Positions 7,628 through 14,042 of a stretch of DNA of 19,407 nucleotides are shown here, piece by piece. The notes below the pieces were generated by a model that worked only from the letters and a program-made list of their open reading frames with translations, had not been told where the DNA came from and did not search any database. Made by a program: the position numbers and the translations under genes. Numbering within the stretch: position 1 is the first letter of the stretch; each line of letters opens with the position of its first letter. This DNA comes from Campylobacterales bacterium (GTDB lineage: Bacteria > Campylobacterota > Campylobacteria > Campylobacterales > JALSKU01), in assembly GCA_027023175.1 (NCBI GenBank), contig JALVWW010000024.1:1-19407 (forward strand), given 5' to 3'.

Positions 7628-8529
7628 TAAAGATATGGTTGTTATTGTTGTTGCCTTTTTACCTTTATGCAACAATAACCATGCACTTTCCGATAGTTAC
7701 TAAAATAAATACTCCTAAAGCAAAGGCAGCTTTGTACTTTGCAAAAAGAGTAAAAGAGATAAGCAAAGGCAAAATGATCATCCAAGTACAATTTGATACC
7801 AAACTATCAGATAATCAAATGCTAAATATTTTAAATGATTCAAAAGATATTCAAATCCTAGCTCCCGCGTTAAATAAATTTGCTACTTATATACCAAAGT
7901 TGGACTTTTTTAACACCCCTTTTTTATTTAAAAGTATATACAAAATACATGAACTTTTCGATCCTCTATATGATAAAAATATCTTAAATTATTTTAAAAG
8001 TAACGGTTTTATACTTCTAGGGGTATGGGATAACGGTTTTACACAATTAACTTCAAATAAACTCATAATCTGTCCAAGTGATTTTAAAAACACAAGAGTA
8101 AGAGTTTATTCAAGTAAAATTGCGGTAAATTATATGCATTCCCATGGAGCAATTCCTATAAATCTTCCATTTCGCTATCTATATACTGCTTTAAAAAAGT
8201 CTCTTATAGACACACAGATAAATACTCTTTCAAATATCTATACAACAAAAACCTACACGATTCAAAGGTATCTTATAATGCTTGATTATAATTATCTCGG
8301 ATATGGAGTTGTGGTAAATAGCTCTTTTTGGAATAAACTTAGCAAAACTCAAAAAAATATCATAAAACAAGCTTTTAAAGAAGCAACACAAAAAGAGAGA
8401 ATTTGGGCTATAGTTTATGAAACATTGATGTTAAAAAAATTAAAAGAGTATGCCAAGACTCATAACTTTAAGATCATAACACTCTCTAAAAAGCAAAAAG
8501 AGATTTTTACCAAAGATACTCTTAAATAA
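7624..8529 (+). CDS. TRAP-type (DctP family) periplasmic solute-binding protein without a transporter
   Basis: 301 residues with a signal peptide of about 16 residues. Family signs are PKAKAALYFAKRVKEISKGKM at the start, FFNTPFLFKS, FKNTRVRVYSS (the Arg that usually pairs with a ligand carboxylate), GAIPINLPFRYLYTAL, and the DTQINTLSNIY...KTYTIQRYL block, ending in NSSFWNKLSKTQKNII. TRAP binding proteins normally serve DctQ/DctM permeases, but none is encoded here. The gene overlaps the preceding cyclase by 4 bp (ATGA, 7624-7627), and AAGGATGAT within the last cyclase codons is its ribosome-binding site. It is the last gene of the cassette. The most economical reading is a periplasmic co-sensor, probably for a carboxylate, that docks on the cyclase or phosphodiesterase (inference). 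Alternatively it could work with a permease elsewhere in the genome. Confidence 0.82.
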   Translation: MIKIWLLLLLPFYLYATITMHFPIVTKINTPKAKAALYFAKRVKEISKGKMIIQVQFDTKLSDNQMLNILNDSKDIQILAPALNKFATYIPKLDFFNTPFLFKSIYKIHELFDPLYDKNILNYFKSNGFILLGVWDNGFTQLTSNKLIICPSDFKNTRVRVYSSKIAVNYMHSHGAIPINLPFRYLYTALKKSLIDTQINTLSNIYTTKTYTIQRYLIMLDYNYLGYGVVVNSSFWNKLSKTQKNIIKQAFKEATQKERIWAIVYETLMLKKLKEYAKTHNFKIITLSKKQKEIFTKDTLK

Positions 8530-8541
8530 GGAGCAAAAAGG

Positions 8542-8576
8542 GAAAAAGCTCAACAAGACTAAGCAATAGCTTTTTC
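8542..8576. terminator. Bidirectional hairpin between convergent genes
   Basis: GAAAAAGCT (8542-8550) pairs perfectly with AGCTTTTTC (8568-8576) around a 13-nt loop. The A-rich left arm and T-rich right arm would act as a weak intrinsic terminator for both the c-di-GMP cassette and the oppositely oriented glycine-zipper gene, which end on either side. Confidence 0.5.
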
Positions 8577-8597
8577 TTAACTCTTTGCCTCTATATC

Positions 8598-9104
8598 TTA
8601 GTAACTTACGGATACATAAAGTCTTATCCTTCTTAAGGGATGGTTTGAATACTTGATGATAGTTTTACCTTTATAGTTTCCGATATTTTTATATCCGATA
8701 AATTTTTCCTCTTCGGTTTCATTATACTTAGTAACACATTTCCTTTGGGTCTGATAAGTTGTAGTAGGTCCACTATTTTCTCTGCTTGCAAGGTTTTTAC
8801 CCACAAGTGTTCCTATGATAGCCCCACCGACAGTAGCTGCAGTTTTGCCGCTTCCGCCGCCTACTTGATGACCCAAAATTCCTCCGGCAACACCACCTAT
8901 CAAAGCTCCCACCGTTCCATCTCCGGAAGCGCCTGAGCTTACAGGTACCTGCTCATCCCAACACTCTTGATATGGAGTTCTCTTGGTTACTGTTTTATAA
9001 ACAGGTTCACTTTTTATAACAGGAATGGAGTCTGAAAAATTAATACTCTCTGCCATCAAGGATGCAACTCCTACCGACAACAATGTAAAAATTATTTTTT
9101 TCAT
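8598..9104 (-). CDS. Glycine-zipper 2TM (17-kDa surface antigen-like) envelope protein
   Basis: 168 residues. A signal peptide ends near SLMA-ES (residue 18); no lipobox Cys is present, so it is probably not a lipoprotein. Residues about 63-105 form a glycine-zipper hairpin (GALIGGVAGGILGHQVGGG, then VGGAIIGTLVG) as in Pfam Gly-zipper_2TM/Rick_17kDa_Anti. Flanking regions fit a common proteobacterial family: YQECWDEQV before the zipper and RKCVTKYNETEEEKFIGY after it. The two Cys (48 and 123) bracket the zipper and could form a disulfide in the periplasm (inference). The likely location is the outer membrane or periplasm, role unknown. The start has AAGGGG seven bases upstream. It is monocistronic, divergent from pyrB, and convergent with the c-di-GMP cassette. 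Confidence 0.85.
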   Translation of the reverse strand: MKKIIFTLLSVGVASLMAESINFSDSIPVIKSEPVYKTVTKRTPYQECWDEQVPVSSGASGDGTVGALIGGVAGGILGHQVGGGSGKTAATVGGAIIGTLVGKNLASRENSGPTTTYQTQRKCVTKYNETEEEKFIGYKNIGNYKGKTIIKYSNHPLRRIRLYVSVSY

Positions 9105-9135
9105 ATCTTAACCCCTTTTATATTTTTTATTTGTT

Positions 9136-9141
9136 ATTATA
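9136..9141 (-). promoter_or_regulatory. -10 box of the glycine-zipper gene
   Basis: TATAAT on the minus strand, preceded by GTGA, 31 bp upstream of the ATG. It lies in the 67-bp gap shared with pyrB. A plus-strand promoter for pyrB must also be in this gap; T-rich sequence with TTATTATAT (about 9134-9142) is a candidate, but it is not a clean consensus. Confidence 0.5.
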
Positions 9142-9171
9142 TCACAACTGATTAAACAAAAGGATAACGGT

Positions 9172-10041
9172 TTGTTACATCTTATCAATACAAGCAACTT
9201 TAGTATAGATGAAATAGAATCTTTATTTAAAAGAGCAGAAGAGTTTTTAGATGAAAAACCAAGAGATATTTTACACGGAAAAAGTATCATAACTATATTT
9301 TTTGAAAATTCCACCCGTACCAGGAGCAGTTTTGAAGTAGCTGCAAAAAGAATGGGAGCAAATGTCATAAGTCTTGATGTTTCTAAAAGTTCATCATCCA
9401 AAGGAGAAACACTCTTTGATACTGCGGCAAATCTTGATGCTATGGGACCAAATGCCATAGTAGTAAGACACAAAAATTCCGGTGTTCCTAAAATTCTCTC
9501 CAATTATGTCCACTGCCCTATAATAAACGGGGGCGACGGAAGTCATGCTCACCCTACCCAGGCACTGCTTGATCTGTTTACTATAAAAAGATATATAAAA
9601 AATGTAAAAGGTAAAAAAATATCCATTGTGGGTGATATAAAAAATTCAAGAGTTGCAAACAGCAACATAGAACTACTCAGTAGATTTGGACTTGATATTA
9701 CACTTGTAGCACCGCCTCATTTTATGCCAAAAACTCACCTTAAAAAGTGTTATAATTTAAAAGAGGGTGTAAAAGATGCCGATATCATTATGAGTCTGAG
9801 AACCCAGACAGAAAGACACACCAACCAAATATATGCCTCTTTGAAAGATTATGCAAATGATTTTTGCATCACAAAAGAGATACTAGGAAACAAAGACCTG
9901 CTTCTACTTCATCCAGGACCCGTCAACAGAAATATCGACATAGAAGATGCCTGCATGAAAGATAAAAGATGTAAAATACTTGAACAGGTTAAAAACGGAG
10001 TAGCTATAAGAATGGCTGTTTTAGAAAAGCTTATTCTTTAA
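9172..10041 (+). CDS. pyrB: Aspartate carbamoyltransferase catalytic subunit
   Basis: Condenses carbamoyl phosphate and aspartate to N-carbamoyl-aspartate in pyrimidine synthesis. 289 residues, slightly short but complete. The carbamoyl-phosphate loop STRTRSSFE begins at residue 47. Further marks are SKGET (the loop contributing Ser and Lys to the active site), RHKNSGVP, GGDGSHAHPTQALLDLF (HPTQ at 127-130), VGDIKNSRVANSN in the aspartate domain, SLRTQTER and the LLHPGPVNRNIDI block. The start is TTG at 9172 with AAAGGA upstream; MLHLINTSNFS aligns with the usual N-terminus, and no ATG lies nearby. No pyrI regulatory subunit gene is adjacent. The 3' end overlaps the convergent asparaginase-like gene by 11 bp. 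Confidence 0.96.
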   Translation: MLHLINTSNFSIDEIESLFKRAEEFLDEKPRDILHGKSIITIFFENSTRTRSSFEVAAKRMGANVISLDVSKSSSSKGETLFDTAANLDAMGPNAIVVRHKNSGVPKILSNYVHCPIINGGDGSHAHPTQALLDLFTIKRYIKNVKGKKISIVGDIKNSRVANSNIELLSRFGLDITLVAPPHFMPKTHLKKCYNLKEGVKDADIIMSLRTQTERHTNQIYASLKDYANDFCITKEILGNKDLLLLHPGPVNRNIDIEDACMKDKRCKILEQVKNGVAIRMAVLEKLIL

Positions 10042-10540
10042 CACACACCACCCTTTGGAACTCCCCAATTTGCCTGTTTTTAAAAACTTTACTATGCTCT
10101 TCGACCATTCCGTGCATAGATATGAAAACTCCTTCATGAAAACTAGAAAGTGCATACCCAACTGCCATAGAAAAATTTGATGTAGCTTCTATGGAGTTTA
10201 TACTGTATGGGATCATTGTTCCGGTTAGTATAACCATTTTACCCTGTATATTTTTGGATAAAAAATCTGCTGTTTTATCTATAGTGTCTGTTCCGTGAAC
10301 TATGATGACAATGTTGCACTCGGTATTTATAATTTGCTCTTTTATTTTGTTTCTGTCGTCGTCGGTAATAAACAAACTGTCTTTATGTATTATATTTTTT
10401 AAATCATATCTCAAATTTGTTTGATGTTTTAAAATCTCTTTTAATGCTTCGCCTTTTTTTGATATTTCCAACTCTCCGTTTATAGGATTATATACTTTAT
10501 TAAAAGTACCGCCTGTATTTAATATAAGAATTTTTTTCAT
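10031..10540 (-). CDS. Short asparaginase-like protein (N-terminal domain only)
   Basis: 169 residues, about half the usual asparaginase length of roughly 330. It has the N-terminal catalytic threonine motif LNTGGTFNKVYNP and the second motif VHGTDTIDKTADFL with Thr-Asp, followed by MVILTGTMIPYS and GVFISMHG. The smaller C-terminal domain is absent, although the frame ends cleanly with VFKNRQIGEFQRVV. It could be a stand-alone single-domain family or an old truncation; the intact motifs favour a functional protein. Activity on asparagine is uncertain because the C-terminal domain normally helps build the dimer interface and active site. The start at ATG 10538-10540 puts the protein in register with asparaginases. 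A longer in-frame reading to 10633 would add a hydrophobic stretch overlapping pepF and its promoter, and I reject it. Confidence 0.78.
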   Translation of the reverse strand: MKKILILNTGGTFNKVYNPINGELEISKKGEALKEILKHQTNLRYDLKNIIHKDSLFITDDDRNKIKEQIINTECNIVIIVHGTDTIDKTADFLSKNIQGKMVILTGTMIPYSINSIEATSNFSMAVGYALSSFHEGVFISMHGMVEEHSKVFKNRQIGEFQRVVCVKE

Positions 10541-10578
10541 ATCTTCTATTCCCGCCTTATTCTTTGTAACTAATTTTG

Positions 10579-10590
10579 GTATAATTATAC
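10579..10590. promoter_or_regulatory. Palindromic shared -10 region of divergent asparaginase-like gene and pepF
   Basis: GTATAATTATAC is a perfect 12-bp palindrome. Read rightward it gives TATAAT (10580-10585) preceded by TTTTGG, a good pepF -10 with a leader of about 30 nt. Read leftward it gives TATAAT (10584-10589), a -10 for the asparaginase-like gene. A further minus-strand TATAAT lies at 10593-10598. Confidence 0.5.
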
Positions 10591-10621
10591 TAATTATACA
10601 ATAAAATACGAAAGAGAAAAT

Positions 10622-12346
10622 ATGACAACACAATGGAAACTTGAAGACTTATATAAAAATGATAAAGAGCTTGATAAAAGCGTAAAAAAGATTGAAAAAG
10701 AGGCTAAAAATTTTCAAAAAAATTACAAAGGAAATTTAAAGCAATTAACTCCAAAAGAGTTTATGGAAGTTTTAAAACAATATGAAAACATTCTAAATCA
10801 AATCTCAAGAGCTGCAACCTATGCTTTTTTAAAATTTGCCAAAAATTCTGACAATGGCGGCTTTTATGCAAAATATTCACAAAAATTTACAGATATTCAA
10901 GAGTACCTGCTCTTTTTTGAGCTAGAGTTCAACAAACTCGATACTACAAAACAAAAAGAAATTGTAAAAGTCGGTGGCATTTATAAATTTTATCTGCAAA
11001 ATTTAATAAAAGAGAAAAAACATCAACTCTCTCCCGGAGAAGAGAAAATTTTACTCAAAAAAAATCTTACAAGCTCAAGAGCATTTAGTAGACTATTCGA
11101 TGAACACTTCAGTAGAATGAAATTTGACTTTGAAGATAAAAAATTAAGCGAAGAAGAGATACTATCAAAACTCTATTCACCCGATAGAAAGATAAGAAAA
11201 GAGGCTGCTGATTCACTCTCAAAAAAGTTGGAAAACAACCTTCACTTAACTTCATATATCTACAATATGATAAAAACCGACCTAAAAATTGAGTGTGAAA
11301 TAAGAAAGTATAAATCCGTCGAAGAGCCTAGACACATAGACAATAAAATAACCCAAAAAAGTGTAGATGCCCTTATAAATACGACTTCAAAAAATTTTTA
11401 CCTTGTAAAAAAATATTATGATATAAAAAAAGAGATATTGGGGTATGATACTTTATATGACTATGACAGGTACGCTCCATATTTGGCAAACGAAGAAGAG
11501 ATACCTTTTGGTGAAGCTAAAGAGATGGTCCTAAAAAGTTTTAAAAATTTTAGCCCGGAATTTTATGATATCGCAAACAAAGCTTTTGATGAAGGATGGT
11601 GTGATGTTTTTCCAAAAGATAAAAAAAGAGGAGGAGCTTTTTCTCATCCCGCATCAGTTGACACTCATCCTTTTGTAATGCTAAATTATACAAAAAAAAG
11701 AAGAGATATCTTTACCATAGCTCATGAATTGGGTCATGCTATCCATCAGTATCTCTCGCGTGATGTCGGATATCTTGGAAGTGATACGCCTCTCACTACC
11801 TCTGAAACCGCTTCGGTTTTTGCCGAAATGCTTCTGTTTGACGATATGAAAAAAATTACTCCAAAAGAGGAACTTTTGGCACTTTACGGAGGAAAACTCG
11901 AAGATATCTTCGCCACACTTTTTAGACAAATCATCTTTACGACTTTTGAAAGAAAAGTTCACTCTAAAAAGGGCGAACTAAGCCCTAATGAATTCAATGA
12001 ATTTTGGATGGAAGAAAATGAAAAGATGTTCCAAAACAGCGTCAAACTCACCGAGCATTACAAATACTGGTGGAGCTACATTCCACATTTTATACATACT
12101 CCTTTTTACTGCTATGCATACAGTTATGGGCAGCTTTTGGTGATGGCACTGTATGGTCTTTATAAAAAAGAGGGTGAAAGTTTTAAGAAAAAATATATAA
12201 AGTTTTTATCAAGCGGCGGCAGTAAAAGCCCAAAAGTACTTATAAAAAGTTTTGGTTTTGATATAGATGATGTTTCTTTTTGGCAAATAGGTATAGATGA
12301 AGTTGCAAATCTTCTTGAAGAATTTAAAGAATTGAAGGATAAATGA
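10622..12346 (+). CDS. pepF: Oligoendopeptidase F-family zinc peptidase (M3)
   Basis: Cytoplasmic metallopeptidase expected to cut short peptides during protein turnover. 574 residues, typical for the PepF branch of family M3. The N-terminal helical region (about 1-180) resembles the PepF/M3 N-terminal domain. The zinc site is HELGH (His368, Glu369, His372) in AHELGHAIHQYLS, with the downstream Glu395 in SETASVFAEML as likely third ligand. GGGAFSH-like sequence (RGGAFSHPASVDTHPFVMLNY) and the C-terminal HFIHTPFYCYAYSYGQLL block, with conserved His and Tyr that stabilise the transition state in this family, are present. ATG 10622 follows GAAAGAGAAAAT, a weak Shine-Dalgarno. The stop overlaps the next start (ATGA, 12343-12346), coupling it to the SspB-like gene; both may act in protein degradation. 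Confidence 0.93.
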   Translation: MTTQWKLEDLYKNDKELDKSVKKIEKEAKNFQKNYKGNLKQLTPKEFMEVLKQYENILNQISRAATYAFLKFAKNSDNGGFYAKYSQKFTDIQEYLLFFELEFNKLDTTKQKEIVKVGGIYKFYLQNLIKEKKHQLSPGEEKILLKKNLTSSRAFSRLFDEHFSRMKFDFEDKKLSEEEILSKLYSPDRKIRKEAADSLSKKLENNLHLTSYIYNMIKTDLKIECEIRKYKSVEEPRHIDNKITQKSVDALINTTSKNFYLVKKYYDIKKEILGYDTLYDYDRYAPYLANEEEIPFGEAKEMVLKSFKNFSPEFYDIANKAFDEGWCDVFPKDKKRGGAFSHPASVDTHPFVMLNYTKKRRDIFTIAHELGHAIHQYLSRDVGYLGSDTPLTTSETASVFAEMLLFDDMKKITPKEELLALYGGKLEDIFATLFRQIIFTTFERKVHSKKGELSPNEFNEFWMEENEKMFQNSVKLTEHYKYWWSYIPHFIHTPFYCYAYSYGQLLVMALYGLYKKEGESFKKKYIKFLSSGGSKSPKVLIKSFGFDIDDVSFWQIGIDEVANLLEEFKELKDK

Positions 12347-12822
12347 TGTTGCATGATATAGTAAGTCATGACAAATTTAGAGAAATGATGACAAGACACT
12401 CCAGTGAAGTTATACAGTATCTTTTTAATGGAGATATCGAATTTTCCATATTGACTTCATTGGCAAATATTACATTTGACCCGCCTTTACCGGAACATAT
12501 CACAGTGGACTTTAAGCCCATCACTCTTTTTACATTGGCAGGTTACACATATGAAAGTGCCAGAATAGACGGTGATATACTGAGTTTTGAGGCAGGCTTT
12601 GGAAGAGAAAATTTTGGAAGTTTAGTCAGCGTACCGCTTTATGCAATTTTACAAATCATTGTAGAAAATACACCTATCTTTATAAACCTGGCGACTCCTC
12701 CCGAAATCAAAGAAGAAAAACAAAAAAATGAAGAGAACGGCATCAAAAAGTCAATGGATATATTTCTTTCAAATCCCAATAACAAAAAACTCCTCAAAAA
12801 AAGAGATAAAAAGAAGATGTGA
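12343..12822 (+). CDS. SspB-like protein (candidate ClpXP proteolysis adaptor)
   Basis: 159 residues, not readily recognised as a named gene. The central part, about residues 52-114, resembles E. coli SspB as I remember it. HITVDFKP aligns with the strand ending IAP, and ILSFEAGFG, SLVSVPLYAILQIIVEN align with VRFNARFG and the VSVPLAAVLAIYAREN block. Together with a short N-terminal helix (residues 8-28) this fits the SspB fold, which binds ssrA-tagged proteins and hands them to ClpX. As in SspB, the C-terminus (about 120-159) is charged and probably disordered; its end KKLLKKRDKKKM differs from the E. coli ClpX-binding tail (LRVVK). It is translated from an ATGA overlap with pepF, using AAGGAT as ribosome-binding site. 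Homology is inferred by eye only. Confidence 0.6.
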   Translation: MMLHDIVSHDKFREMMTRHSSEVIQYLFNGDIEFSILTSLANITFDPPLPEHITVDFKPITLFTLAGYTYESARIDGDILSFEAGFGRENFGSLVSVPLYAILQIIVENTPIFINLATPPEIKEEKQKNEENGIKKSMDIFLSNPNNKKLLKKRDKKKM

Positions 12823-12857
12823 AAGGGAATAGGAGTAAAGATAAATTTTCTTACAGT

Positions 12858-12892
12858 CTAAATTCCTAAAACCTCAATCCTAAACCCTATAT
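12858..12892. repeat. Degenerate heptamer array (CCTAAAC-type, five units)
   Basis: The units CTAAATT, CCTAAAA, CCTCAAT, CCTAAAC and CCTATAT follow in strict 7-bp register between the convergent SspB-like and lysR genes. The register is kept although the units have diverged. It fills half of the 76-bp gap, and no clear terminator hairpin is seen there. Confidence 0.65.
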
Positions 12893-12898
12893 TCTTTT

Positions 12899-13798
12899 TT
12901 ATACTTTCTTAATATTCATTAAAAAGTCAATCATTCCATCAATATATGCATCATGCCTTCTCTCTTTCAAATAGGCAATATACATATATCTTTTGAACTT
13001 ATAGCCTCTTATTTTGGCACTGTACAAAGTACCGTTTTGAACTTCATCCTCTATAACAAACTTCGAAATAATTGATACCGTAGGTCTTTCATCTTTTGGA
13101 GCTTTTAAAATAGACTGCTTGACTGCGGTTGAGCTTGAAACAATACTTTTCACATTGAAAGTTTTACAATCAATATCCATCTCTTCAAAAATACTCGAAA
13201 CCAACTGTCTCGTATGCGAACTCTCTTCGCGACACACCCAGTCAAAGTTATACAAATCCTCTTTTTTTACATATTTTGGTATAGGAGAATTGCTAAAAAG
13301 TACCAACTCGTCCTCCATCCACTCACGATAAAGCATATCATCATCAAAACCGGGAGCTTCAACCATGGCTATATCAACTTTTTTATCTTTTAGCTGCTCT
13401 AGTATATACTTTGAAAGGTCAATTTTAACCAAAATATCATTTTCTACTTTCTCTTTTATTCTGTTTAAATAGTTTGGCAGGATATAGTTACCTATGGTAA
13501 AAGATGCACCTATAACAAATGTCAGCTGCTTGTTTATCACTTTTAGTATATCTTTTTCGGTATTAAATATACACCTTTCAAGCTTTAGCATAATGGCATA
13601 TATCTCTTCTCCCTCTTTTGTAAGTCTTATACCGTTTTTCTTTCTATCAACTATCTTAGTTTCCACATAATCTTCAAAAAGTTTTATCTGTTGAGTAACT
13701 GCAGGCTGAGAAATACCCAGCTTTTTTGAAGCTTTGGAAAAACTTTTTTCTCTTACAACCGTTAAAAAAGTCTGAATTTTAGAAAAATCTTTTAGCAC
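12899..13798 (-). CDS. LysR-type transcriptional regulator
   Basis: 299 residues. The N-terminal winged helix-turn-helix covers about residues 5-64 (KIQTFLTVVREKSFSKASKKL..., then SQPAVTQQIKLFED in the recognition helix), followed by a linker helix and the effector-binding domain (about 92-295; FVIGASFTIGNYILPNYL and VDIAMVEAP are family-like). The effector is not predictable; the gene does not sit beside an obvious metabolic target. Start is GTG (complement of 13796-13798) with AAGGAA seven bases upstream; starting here gives the standard distance to the helix-turn-helix. It is divergent from uvrD across a 244-bp region with its own promoter and possible operators, which hints at autoregulation as usual for this family. 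Confidence 0.93.
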   Translation of the reverse strand: MLKDFSKIQTFLTVVREKSFSKASKKLGISQPAVTQQIKLFEDYVETKIVDRKKNGIRLTKEGEEIYAIMLKLERCIFNTEKDILKVINKQLTFVIGASFTIGNYILPNYLNRIKEKVENDILVKIDLSKYILEQLKDKKVDIAMVEAPGFDDDMLYREWMEDELVLFSNSPIPKYVKKEDLYNFDWVCREESSHTRQLVSSIFEEMDIDCKTFNVKSIVSSSTAVKQSILKAPKDERPTVSIISKFVIEDEVQNGTLYSAKIRGYKFKRYMYIAYLKERRHDAYIDGMIDFLMNIKKV

Positions 13799-13829
13799 TA
13801 TAATTTCCTTTTATAAATGTGTTAAATAT

Positions 13830-13858
13830 ATTATAACTTAATAAAATAGTTTTTTCAA
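13830..13858 (-). promoter_or_regulatory. Promoter of the LysR-type regulator gene
   Basis: On the minus strand TTGAAA (complement of 13853-13858), a 17-bp spacer and TATAAT (complement of 13830-13835) form a near-consensus sigma70 promoter, unusually complete for this phylum. The predicted transcript starts about 24 nt before the GTG. The -10 overlaps TTATAACTT at 13831-13839, one copy of a possible operator. Confidence 0.6.
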
Positions 13859-13895
13859 CAACCAAATAAGAAAAAGTTATAACTTTGTAACTTTT
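13831..13895. promoter_or_regulatory. Possible LysR operator repeats (TTATAACTT twice, and a dyad)
   Basis: TTATAACTT occurs at 13831-13839 and again at 13877-13885. The second copy is inside a dyad in which AAAAGTTA (13872-13879) mirrors TAACTTTT (13888-13895). LysR-type proteins typically bind an AT-rich dyad plus a second site overlapping their own promoter, and that is the arrangement here. In AT-rich DNA such matches can arise by chance. Confidence 0.3.
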
Positions 13896-13939
13896 AAAAC
13901 AAAAATAGAACAAAAAGTAACATATAATTTTTTTTTAGG

Positions 13940-13945
13940 TATAAT
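13940..13945 (+). promoter_or_regulatory. -10 box of the uvrD promoter
   Basis: TATAAT preceded by TTTTTTTTTAGG, matching the T-tract plus extended -10 pattern known for Campylobacterota sigma70 promoters. The expected transcript start (about 13952) is just before the ten-copy heptamer array, so the array forms most of the 5' leader of uvrD. Confidence 0.65.
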
Positions 13946-13956
13946 AATATATAAAA

Positions 13957-14026
13957 TGAAAAATGAAAAATGAAAAATGAAAAATGAAAAATGAAAAATG
14001 AAAAATGAAAAATGAAAAATGAAAAA
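13957..14026 (+). repeat. Ten perfect tandem copies of TGAAAAA
   Basis: Seventy bases made of exactly ten identical heptamers, lying between the uvrD -10 and the uvrD start codon at 14043. Each junction creates ATG, and the reading from most of these ATGs is the five-codon open frame MKNEK followed by TGA. Since the unit is not a multiple of three, copy-number change shifts frames and alters leader length. Confidence 0.97.
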
Positions 14027-14042
14027 TTAAGAAAGATAGAAG

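Noticed and set aside
3094..8529. Recent horizontal transfer of the c-di-GMP cassette
   Set aside because: It appears more A/T-rich than its flanks, but no integrase, direct repeats or tRNA border is visible, and membrane and periplasmic sensor genes in AT-rich genomes often look like this. A measured GC profile would be needed.
10541..10633. N-terminal extension of the asparaginase-like gene with a hydrophobic stretch that could be taken for a signal peptide
   Set aside because: It overlaps the pepF start and both promoters; asparaginase homology begins at MKKILILNTGGT, where a proper start exists.
11681..11962. Open frame antisense to pepF across the zinc site
   Set aside because: A shadow of the conserved HELGH region in the opposite strand, without start signals.
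13957..14026. CRISPR array
   Set aside because: The repeats are contiguous 7-mers without spacers and there are no cas genes.
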